Below, one piece after another: positions 26,641-33,516 of a stretch of 64,000 nt of DNA. The notes under the pieces were generated by a model. The model saw nothing but the letters and a program-made list of their open reading frames with translations. It was not told the DNA's origin and did no database searches. The first letter of the stretch is position 1. Each line of letters begins with the position of its first letter. The DNA is from Sphingobacterium tabacisoli (lineage in GTDB: Bacteria > Bacteroidota > Bacteroidia > Sphingobacteriales > Sphingobacteriaceae), in assembly GCF_017908035.1 (NCBI RefSeq), contig NZ_JAEQMU010000009.1, positions 111,499-175,498 on the forward strand. Reading direction: 5' to 3'. Made by a program: the position numbers and the translations under genes.

Positions 26641-26734
26641 GCGTTTAGCGAAGGATAATAGGTGTGTGATGAGGTTTGTTATAGCACGGTATAGATAGGG
26701 ACTGTCTTATGTTCAAATTTATACTAACTTAGCT

Positions 26735-26819
26735 TTTAGTCCGAAGTTCATTCGGAGATTATACGGACTTCATTCGGACTTTATTCGGATATACCCGAGT
26801 AAAGTCCGAAGTATGTACG
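26735..26819. repeat. intergenic TCCGAA/TTCGGA repeat cluster
   Basis: In the gene-free stretch 26641-26951, CGGACTT(C/T)ATT occurs as an 11-bp tandem unit (26764-26774, 26775-26785, then CGG). It is flanked on both sides by the inverted form AGTCCGAAG (26738-26746 and 26802-26810), with a further TTCATTCGG at 26747-26755. The flanking and central units can pair as alternative hairpins. I see no promoter or gene associated with it; the rest of the gap holds nothing I can name. Confidence 0.65.
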
Positions 26820-26951
26820 TTTTAATATTGGATCACATTCGATTTTAGTAATAATCAGTTGTCAATCATTAGGGAAGTCTTTCTAACGTTTGCAAGGACC
26901 ACAATTAAACGTATATACCAAAATCCAGTCTATTAAAGAAATAATTTTGAT

Positions 26952-27524
26952 ATGCGCATTCTATGTCTTTTAATTTTGATTTCCAGTTCTGCTGTAGCCC
27001 AAAAGAAAATGATAACGACCGACCGGCAACAAGCAAAGGAGGCGTATACCCTACTCAATGACATCCGTATGCATCCCGAGAAATATGCTAAGAAATTAGG
27101 AATTTCACCGGTGAATAAGGTGAAAAGAACGACGTTGATTTGGAACGATGATCTTGCAAAGGTAGCTGAATTTAGGGCTTATGATATGGCTAATCGTAAT
27201 TATTTTGAACATGTGACACCAGAAGGTTTGGGACCGAATTATTACATGGTAAAGGCTGGATATCACCTCAACCCCGATTGGACGAAGAAAAAATCAGCGA
27301 ATAATTTCGAATCGATAGCAGCCAACCATTCCACGGCTATAGAGGGAATTAATGCTTTTATCATCGGAAAGGGATCTCCAGGGTTTATGCATCGGAAACA
27401 TGTTTTAGGTATGGACGATTGGAATGGTTCTCTAGTCGATATTGGTATCGGTTTTGTCCATTCACCGAGCGGATCTACTTATAAAACCTATTTATGTGTA
27501 ATCATTGCTAAGCATGATTGGTAG
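26952..27524 (+). CDS. secreted CAP-domain (SCP/PR-1-like) protein
   Basis: 190 aa; signal peptide RILCLLILISSSAVAQ, then a CAP domain: LLNDIRMHPEKYAKKLG, LIWNDDLAKVAEFRAYDMANRNYFEHVTPEGLGPNYYMVKAGY and GINAFIIGKGSPGFMHRKHVLGMDDWNGSLVDIGIGFV. The His in YFEHV and the later HRKHVLG fit the CAP cavity; the family's usual GEN is replaced by ANNFESIA. Bacterial CAP proteins have no single agreed function. It stands alone, downstream of the repeat cluster at 26.7 kb. Confidence 0.85.
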   Translation: MRILCLLILISSSAVAQKKMITTDRQQAKEAYTLLNDIRMHPEKYAKKLGISPVNKVKRTTLIWNDDLAKVAEFRAYDMANRNYFEHVTPEGLGPNYYMVKAGYHLNPDWTKKKSANNFESIAANHSTAIEGINAFIIGKGSPGFMHRKHVLGMDDWNGSLVDIGIGFVHSPSGSTYKTYLCVIIAKHDW

Positions 27525-27589
27525 GATGGTTGTCGATAAACGTCAATTTTGTATAACAGGATATAGTTTGGGGTTTTTCAATAGTCAGA

Positions 27590-27623
27590 TTGTTAGAAAT
27601 CAACATTAGTTTTCCTACCTTTG
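27590..27623 (+). promoter_or_regulatory. yicC promoter abutting the start codon
   Basis: TTG at 27590-27592, then TACCTTTG at 27616-27623 (perfect TAnnTTTG, 23-bp spacer). The ATG of yicC is only 3 bp further, so transcription should begin at or within a couple of bases of the start codon. The surrounding TTCCTACCTTTGCA also occurs at the rRNA promoter P2 (63691-63704). Confidence 0.7.
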
Positions 27624-27626
27624 CAT

Positions 27627-28502
27627 ATGATAAAATCAATGACAGGATATGGTGTAGGTTCGCATGAGAATGCGAAGGTTAAATACACTGTGGAAATAAA
27701 ATCACTTAATTCAAAATTTCTAGAGCTAGGAATACGTTTGCCTAAGGCTGTTTCGGACAAGGAGCTTACGCTTCGTGGAGAATGTAGTAAACTGATAGAA
27801 CGAGGAAAAGTGAACGTTTTGATTTCATCAGAATACGCTGACCAAACAGCGAAAGCATCTTCTATAAACCGTGAACTGCTGAAAAAGTATTATAATCAAC
27901 TTAAAGATATCGCTGCACAGCTCGGAGAAGATCAAACGGGTTTATTTAATCTAGCGTTGTCAATGCCTGAAGTGATTGCGAACAATGAAGACGAAGTGGA
28001 TGAAGAAGAGGGTAAAGTATTATTGAATGCTTTCTATCAAGCTGTAGAATCATTCACTGGGTTTAGAATGGATGAAGGGAAGGTTCTGAAAAATGATTTG
28101 GAGAAGCGCGTAGAGTTGATTCTTGATTATTTAGGACAGGTAGAAGCTGTCGAAGGTGATCGGATCCCATTGATCAGAGAACGCTTAAGCCAGTATATGG
28201 ATGAAGCTGTCGGAAAAGAGAATATAGATAAAAATCGATTTGAGCAAGAGATAATTTTTTATATCGACAAACTTGATATCACTGAAGAAAAAGTTCGTTT
28301 AAGAAGTCACTGTAACTATTTTTTGGAGGCGCTTAATGCCGCGGATTCTAATGGTAAAAAACTAGGGTTTATTTCTCAGGAAATGGGGAGAGAGATAAAT
28401 ACGCTAGGATCGAAGGCTAATAATGCGAACATTCAGCAAATTGTAGTTCGTATGAAAGAGGAGCTTGAGAAAATCAAGGAACAACTACTAAATGTATTGT
28501 AA
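27627..28502 (+). CDS. YicC family endoribonuclease-like protein
   Basis: 291 aa from the ATG at 27627, which gives the family start MIKSMTGYG; the open frame reaches a TTG six bases upstream, but that lies inside the promoter element. Seen are the N-terminal YicC domain (KYTVEIKSLNSKFLELGIRLP) and the C-terminal DUF1732 (LDITEEKVRLRSHCNYFLEAL, KKLGFISQEMGREINTLGSKA, VVRMKEELEKIKEQLLNV). YicC-type proteins have been reported to cut RNA; the biological target here is unknown. It is followed 3 bp later by gmk, then nadD, as in many Bacteroidota. Confidence 0.93.
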   Translation: MIKSMTGYGVGSHENAKVKYTVEIKSLNSKFLELGIRLPKAVSDKELTLRGECSKLIERGKVNVLISSEYADQTAKASSINRELLKKYYNQLKDIAAQLGEDQTGLFNLALSMPEVIANNEDEVDEEEGKVLLNAFYQAVESFTGFRMDEGKVLKNDLEKRVELILDYLGQVEAVEGDRIPLIRERLSQYMDEAVGKENIDKNRFEQEIIFYIDKLDITEEKVRLRSHCNYFLEALNAADSNGKKLGFISQEMGREINTLGSKANNANIQQIVVRMKEELEKIKEQLLNVL

Positions 28503-28505
28503 GTT

Positions 28506-29075
28506 ATGAATAAAAAATTGATAATCTTCTCTGCTCCCTCTGGAGCAGGAAAAACAACGATAGTAAGACATCTGTTAAGTAAATATAGTGACAAATTGGA
28601 GTTCTCTATATCGGCGAGTACTAGAGAGCCAAGAGGTAGCGAAGAAAACGGTAAAGACTATTATTTCATTTCCAAAGAGGAGTTTCTACATAAGGTAGCA
28701 AAGCAAGAATTTATAGAGTTTGAAGAGGTTTATTCTGGAACTTATTACGGAACACTGAGGTCCGAATTGGATCGTATATGGTCTCTAGGAAAGAGTGTTA
28801 TTTTTGATATTGACGTAGTCGGTGGATTAAGATTGAAATCTAAGTTCCCAGAGGAAGCGTTAGCGATTTTTGTAAATCCACCATCGCTAGAAGTGTTACA
28901 AGAACGACTTTCTGGACGTGGTACAGATTCAGAAGAAAAACTGAAGGAGCGCTTTGCAAAAGCGGAATTGGAGTTGAGTTACGCGGATAAATTTGACGTG
29001 ATATTAAATAACTTCGATCTGGATGTAGCATGTCAAGATGCGGAAAAAATAGTATTGGATTTTCTGGATAAATAA
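28506..29075 (+). CDS. gmk: guanylate kinase
   Basis: Phosphorylates GMP to GDP with ATP; 189 aa, normal. P-loop FSAPSGAGKTTIVRHLL (residues 8-24), GMP-binding SASTREPRGSEENGKDYYF and FIEFEEVYSGTYYGT, lid GRGTDSEEKLKERFAKAE. It sits between yicC (3-bp gap) and nadD (stop and start overlap by one base, TAATG). Confidence 0.97.
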   Translation: MNKKLIIFSAPSGAGKTTIVRHLLSKYSDKLEFSISASTREPRGSEENGKDYYFISKEEFLHKVAKQEFIEFEEVYSGTYYGTLRSELDRIWSLGKSVIFDIDVVGGLRLKSKFPEEALAIFVNPPSLEVLQERLSGRGTDSEEKLKERFAKAELELSYADKFDVILNNFDLDVACQDAEKIVLDFLDK

Positions 29076-29656
29076 TGGCAGGCAATAAGATTGGGCTTTT
29101 CTTCGGATCTTTTAACCCGATACATATAGGACATCTGATTATTGCAAACTATATGGCGCAATATACAGACCTAGCTGAGGTATGGTTTGTTGTGTCACCT
29201 CAGAATCCTTTTAAGGACAAAAAAAGTCTGGGCAATATGTATGATCGCTTAGAAATGGTGAACCTTGCTATTGAAGGAGCAGAAAAGCTGAAGGCATGTG
29301 ACATTGAATTCGGACTTCCACAGCCTTCTTATACGATAGATACGCTGACCTACATGAGGGAACGGTATCCGAGTAAAGAGTTTGTGTTGATTATGGGAGA
29401 AGATAATCTAATGGGGTTACACAAATGGAAGAATGCAGATATCTTGTTAAGAGATTTTCAGATTTTTGTCTATCCAAGGCCAAAATACGAGGCTGGGGAA
29501 TGGCTGAATCACCCAGCTGTGACAATGACAGATACACCTCAAATGGAGTTGTCATCTACTTTTGTAAGAAGCGCTATCAAGGGCAGAAAGGATGTTAAGT
29601 TTTTTGTCCCTGATCGTGTTTTAGAATTTATAGATAAGAAGGGCTTGTATCTCTAG
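29075..29656 (+). CDS. nadD: nicotinate-nucleotide adenylyltransferase
   Basis: Adenylates nicotinate mononucleotide in NAD synthesis; 193 aa. Rossmann nucleotidyltransferase with GLFFGSFNPIHIGHLIIANYM (the HxGH motif), TIDTLTYMRERYP, LIMGEDNLMGLHKWKN and the C-terminal LSSTFVRSAIKG (ISSTxIR signature). It shares a base with the gmk stop. Together with nadB and nadA it makes three NAD synthesis genes in the window. Confidence 0.97.
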   Translation: MAGNKIGLFFGSFNPIHIGHLIIANYMAQYTDLAEVWFVVSPQNPFKDKKSLGNMYDRLEMVNLAIEGAEKLKACDIEFGLPQPSYTIDTLTYMRERYPSKEFVLIMGEDNLMGLHKWKNADILLRDFQIFVYPRPKYEAGEWLNHPAVTMTDTPQMELSSTFVRSAIKGRKDVKFFVPDRVLEFIDKKGLYL

Positions 29657-29812
29657 CTTTATGAGGCGCTTTCGTTTCGATCAATGGTGAATATACTACC
29701 CCTATAGACCTCGGCTTAATCCACATATTCCTTTGTGGAAAATAAGAAGAAATCATTAATTTTATTTTCGGAAAAAAACTTTCGACAAGTAGGTCACTAG
29801 TTTACTATTGCT

Positions 29813-30571
29813 ATGAGATATTTAATAACAGTTTTGATCAGTATAAGTGCAGTAGCGTTTTCTTATGCACAAGATGATTTGGCACTTTATGAACCCACAA
29901 AAGCGGATTATGACTATTGGGAATACCGAAGGAAGATGACGGTTCCGCCCTACGGTCTGGATAAAGTGAAGGGCTTAATCAAGAAAATCGAAATCAAGTC
30001 TGATGATAACGATGATATGGGACTTTCGGCCTTATCTACAGCTGATTTTAAATCGTTGACTCTGCGCGAAAAATTTACATATGCGATGGTTCATCCAGAA
30101 GTATATTCGCAGAATTGTGATATACGGATTATGTTGCCCAATGAAGAGCAAAAGGTATTTGGCTATTTGCTTTCTACATTAAACGAACAGACCTGGAGCC
30201 AGCGACAGCTAGTTTTCTTACGCGAGAATAGAGACTCTGTAATGTCCTATATAGAGGAATCTACTTTACGAAGCAAGCGGATGGGCGTGAATTACAAGGA
30301 TGTGATCGACGAAATTAACGGATGGGAAATGATTCCCTTTATCATTACTTATTTTGAAAGTAATAAGAAAGATAAAGATGCATTGACTTTGCTTCTTTTA
30401 TTGATGAAAAAAGGAGAATATGAAGAATTTCTGAAGTCTACCTCCTATCGAAAATTATATGGACAATCCTATAATTATGAGACGTATATTGAGTATAATA
30501 AGGCAAATGAATCGTTGATATTACAACGTGCAATGGGTTACTTTAAAGAAAAAAGTACTGGAGGAAAATAA
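29813..30571 (+). CDS. secreted protein of unknown function
   Basis: 252 aa; signal peptide RYLITVLISISAVAFSYAQ, mature start DDLALYEPTKADYDYWEYRRK. The rest is mixed alpha/beta, Tyr- and charge-rich, with no motif I recognise. A TACTATTG element (29803-29810) lies 2 bp before the ATG, another possible start-proximal promoter. It precedes the FGE-like gene by 31 bp and is probably co-transcribed with it, so it may act with it or be its substrate; that is only a suggestion from context. Confidence 0.7.
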   Translation: MRYLITVLISISAVAFSYAQDDLALYEPTKADYDYWEYRRKMTVPPYGLDKVKGLIKKIEIKSDDNDDMGLSALSTADFKSLTLREKFTYAMVHPEVYSQNCDIRIMLPNEEQKVFGYLLSTLNEQTWSQRQLVFLRENRDSVMSYIEESTLRSKRMGVNYKDVIDEINGWEMIPFIITYFESNKKDKDALTLLLLLMKKGEYEEFLKSTSYRKLYGQSYNYETYIEYNKANESLILQRAMGYFKEKSTGGK

Positions 30572-30602
30572 TTCGATAGGAATAATAAATAGAGTGGATT
30601 AG

Positions 30603-31415
30603 ATGCAAAAGATTTTTTTTTTTCTGTTGTCTATAGGTTTTACTGTTTCTTCTTTTGCACAGGATTTGGATTTTGTTCGGATTGAAGAAGGAACATATAC
30701 CGTGGGGGAAGACGGGGCTATCCTGAATCCAAGAAGAACTGTTTTTATCAAGAAGTTTAATATCGCTACAACAGAGTTGACTAATGCCGCTTTTCTGCTA
30801 TTCGTAGAAGCTACAGGGTATAGGACCACTGCTGAAAGATACTGTAATGCGCAGGTTTTTGAGCCGGGGCTGGAAGAGTTTAGGTGGATACAGGATAGTA
30901 CGGCGTACTGGCGTTTTCCAAATGGGGTATCCCGAGGTGGGATAGTGAATAAGATGGATCATCCTGTCACATGTATTTCTTATCGGGATGTTATTGCATA
31001 CTGTAAATGGGCAGGTGTACGACTGCCAACCTTTGAAGAATGGGAAGTTGCAGCAAAAGCGGGTTCCACGGGAAAATACTTTGAGGGGGCTTCTGAAGAA
31101 AAAATAGAAGAGTATGCAAATATCTGGCATAAAGACGATCATCTTAAGCCCGATTTTTCGGATGGTTATATGTATACAGCACCTGTAAAAAGCTTTAAGG
31201 CTAACCCATGGGGGCTATATGATGTATTAGGAAATGTCTTCGAGTTTTGCGAAGGACGGCTCCCGCAGGATAAAGGGCGTAAAGTAGCTCATGCCCGAGG
31301 TGGATCTTGGTGGTGTAATAGGACGAGTTGTGCCGCGTTCAATACTGTTTTTATAGGTTCTGTAGCGCCAATGGCTTCTTTTAGTAATCTCGGATTCCGT
31401 GTGGTACGGGATTAG
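30603..31415 (+). CDS. secreted formylglycine-generating-enzyme (SUMF1/FGE) family protein with the cysteine pair intact
   Basis: 270 aa; signal peptide QKIFFFLLSIGFTVSSFAQ, then an FGE-sulfatase domain over the whole chain: TTELTNAAFLLFVEATGY, MDHPVTCISYRDVIAYCKWAGVRLPTFEEWEVAAKAG, YANIWHKD, NPWGLYDVLGNVFEF, and the C-terminal GGSWWCNRTSCAAFN ... SNLGFRV. Cys238 and Cys243, five apart after GGSxx, match the copper-binding cysteines of aerobic FGE; most bacterial FGE-fold lipoproteins (GldK/GldJ type) lack them. The likely role is oxidation of a sulfatase Cys to formylglycine in the periplasm. No sulfatase lies in the window. It probably shares a transcript with the gene at 29813. Confidence 0.82.
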   Translation: MQKIFFFLLSIGFTVSSFAQDLDFVRIEEGTYTVGEDGAILNPRRTVFIKKFNIATTELTNAAFLLFVEATGYRTTAERYCNAQVFEPGLEEFRWIQDSTAYWRFPNGVSRGGIVNKMDHPVTCISYRDVIAYCKWAGVRLPTFEEWEVAAKAGSTGKYFEGASEEKIEEYANIWHKDDHLKPDFSDGYMYTAPVKSFKANPWGLYDVLGNVFEFCEGRLPQDKGRKVAHARGGSWWCNRTSCAAFNTVFIGSVAPMASFSNLGFRVVRD

Positions 31416-31436
31416 ATTATTTACTAACTTAGCAGT

Positions 31437-32219
31437 ATGACAAAGAAGAAACCTACTATACTCGTTGTGAATGATGATGGTATAACAGCCCCAGGAATAA
31501 AGGTCTTGTTGGAGGAAATGAAAAAGTTGGGACGGGTGATCGTTGTAGCTCCAGATGGGCCTCAATCGGGAATGGGACATGCAATAACTATTGGAAAACC
31601 ATTGAGACTGGATAAAATAGAGCTATATGAGGGTGTCGAGATGTATAAGTGTTCTGGTACACCTGTGGATTGTGTCAAACTGGCGGTAAACCGGATTTTT
31701 AAAGGAGAGAAGCCCGATTTATGCGTATCGGGAATAAATCATGGGCTGAACTATTCAATCAATGTATTATACTCTGGCACGATGTCAGCCGCTGTAGAAG
31801 GAGCTATTGAAGCGATTCCATCAATTGGTTTTTCATTAGATGATTTTTCACATAGTGCTGACTTTTCACATTGTAGACCTTATATCTCGGCCATAGCGGA
31901 GCAAGTGTTGGCAAACGGACTACCTAAAGGCACGCTCTTAAATGTTAATTTTCCGCATATAGATAAGGAGATAAAAGGAATTAAAATATGTAGGCAGGCT
32001 AATGGTCATTGGATAGAAGAGTTTGAGCATCGATTGGACCCTTATAACAGGGAATATTTTTGGTTGACAGGACAGTTTGAGTGGAGTGATAGAGGAGAAG
32101 ATACAGACGTATTTGCGTTAAAAAACGGTTACGTTTCTATAGTGCCTACGCAATATGATATGACTGCACATCATACGATTCAAGAATTAAATTCTTGGGC
32201 ATTTAATTTCAAAAGCTAA
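31437..32219 (+). CDS. surE: 5'/3'-nucleotidase SurE
   Basis: Metal-dependent nucleoside monophosphate phosphatase, 260 aa. ILVVNDDGITAPGI (metal Asp pair), VVAPDGPQSGMGHAITI, SGTPVDCVKLAV, CVSGINHGLNYSINVLYSGTMSAAVEGAIEAIPSIGFS are all diagnostic. A TAACTTAG element (31425-31432) ends 4 bp before the ATG and resembles a -7 box with one mismatch. The stop is directly followed by the ATG of the next gene. Confidence 0.95.
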   Translation: MTKKKPTILVVNDDGITAPGIKVLLEEMKKLGRVIVVAPDGPQSGMGHAITIGKPLRLDKIELYEGVEMYKCSGTPVDCVKLAVNRIFKGEKPDLCVSGINHGLNYSINVLYSGTMSAAVEGAIEAIPSIGFSLDDFSHSADFSHCRPYISAIAEQVLANGLPKGTLLNVNFPHIDKEIKGIKICRQANGHWIEEFEHRLDPYNREYFWLTGQFEWSDRGEDTDVFALKNGYVSIVPTQYDMTAHHTIQELNSWAFNFKS

Positions 32220-32480
32220 ATGAAAGATTCTTTTTGGGCTGGAGGAGCAATAGGTGCCCTCGCTCCTATTTTAGCCTACGTACTATCTAACTATACCAGC
32301 ATACAAACAAGCTACTTTTCAGATAAACCTATTGCACTGTATGTGGTTGCAGCTTTTATTAACCTGATTGTTGTGCGGTTTACCTATCGGGCAGGAAAAG
32401 AGTCGTTGGCTAAAGGGATTGTTTTTGTAACTTTTATAGCGATGCTGGTTTTGGTGATTACTGTCAAAATAAAGGTATAA
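32220..32480 (+). CDS. small membrane protein of unknown function
   Basis: 86 aa with three predicted membrane segments (about residues 5-25, 38-54, 64-82) and short charged loops (RFTYRAGKESLAKG). It starts at the base after the surE stop and ends 15 bp before the mqnD start, so it is part of a surE-mqnD transcript. I do not recognise a named family. Confidence 0.65.
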   Translation: MKDSFWAGGAIGALAPILAYVLSNYTSIQTSYFSDKPIALYVVAAFINLIVVRFTYRAGKESLAKGIVFVTFIAMLVLVITVKIKV

Positions 32481-32495
32481 CACTATTTTAAAATA

Positions 32496-33383
32496 ATGAA
32501 ATTAAGTTTAGGTTTTTCTCCATGTCCTAATGACACCTATATATTTGATGCTTTGATACATCAAAAGATTGATACATACGGGCTGGAGTTTGAGGTCGAA
32601 TATCATGATGTTGAGACGCTGAACCAAAAGGCTTTCAAGAAAGAATTAGCTATTACAAAGCTGAGTTATCATGCCTTTGCTTATGCTGTCGAGGATTATG
32701 AGTTGTTGGATGCAGGTAGTGCTCTAGGGTTTGGTGTAGGCCCCTTGCTTATTACCAAGAATAAGGCGTTAGCTGAAGAACTAATGGAGTATGTAGGTCA
32801 GGACCTGCCTGATAAGTTTAGGAATCTGGCTATAGCTATACCAGGTAAATATACAACTGCAAACTTTTTGTTGGGCTTGGCTTTTCCCCAATTGCAAAAT
32901 AAGCAAGAATTGGTTTTTTCTGATATTGAAGAAGCGGTAATGGACGGTAGGGTCGATTTGGGATTGATTATTCACGAAAACAGGTTTACTTATCAGGAGA
33001 AGGGGTTACATAAGGTGGTGGATCTTGGCGACTACTGGGAGAAAACAACTAATAGTCCTATCCCCTTGGGCGGTATTGTGATTCGTCGGGATTTGCCACT
33101 AGACATTAAAGAGAAGATTAACCGTTTGGTACGCCATAGTGTGGAATTTGCATTTGCCAATCCCAAGTCTGGAATTGAATATATACGCAGTCACGCTCAA
33201 GAGATGGAGGAAACTGTGATGTATAAGCACATAGAACTGTATGTGAATTCCTATTCAATTGATTTGGGAGGTATTGGTAGAGCGGCTATAGCTACTATGT
33301 TTGAACGTGCTGAGGCTCTTGAATTGATCCCCGAGATGAAAAAAAACATCTTTTTAATAGAAAGAGACAAGGGATTTGGCTAG
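32496..33383 (+). CDS. mqnD: 1,4-dihydroxy-6-naphthoate synthase (futalosine menaquinone pathway)
   Basis: 295 aa, periplasmic-binding-protein-like fold of the MqnA/MqnD family. The start KLSLGFSPCPNDTYIFDALIH is the MqnD signature; KLSYHAFAYA, LGFGVGPLLITK, IPGKYTTANFLLGLAFP and DLGLIIHENRFTYQEKGL follow. It converts cyclic dehypoxanthine futalosine to 1,4-dihydroxy-6-naphthoate, so this organism probably makes menaquinone by the futalosine route. Other mqn genes are not in the window. Confidence 0.92.
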   Translation: MKLSLGFSPCPNDTYIFDALIHQKIDTYGLEFEVEYHDVETLNQKAFKKELAITKLSYHAFAYAVEDYELLDAGSALGFGVGPLLITKNKALAEELMEYVGQDLPDKFRNLAIAIPGKYTTANFLLGLAFPQLQNKQELVFSDIEEAVMDGRVDLGLIIHENRFTYQEKGLHKVVDLGDYWEKTTNSPIPLGGIVIRRDLPLDIKEKINRLVRHSVEFAFANPKSGIEYIRSHAQEMEETVMYKHIELYVNSYSIDLGGIGRAAIATMFERAEALELIPEMKKNIFLIERDKGFG

Positions 33384-33431
33384 ATATAAAAAAAATACAT
33401 TGTAAGAGTGAAAGTTATCGTTTCGAATAAG

Positions 33432-33439
33432 TAAATTTG
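33432..33439 (+). promoter_or_regulatory. candidate secA -7 element
   Basis: TAAATTTG is a perfect TAnnTTTG match 78 bp before the secA ATG. A TTG lies at 33400-33402, but the 29-bp spacer is longer than usual, so only the -7 box is convincing. Confidence 0.45.
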
Positions 33440-33516
33440 CCCGGTTAGTGCCAAAATGTCCTATGTTTTGTCTTTGGATTCAATTTTGTGCATGTGGACA
33501 GAGATAAAAAAAAATT

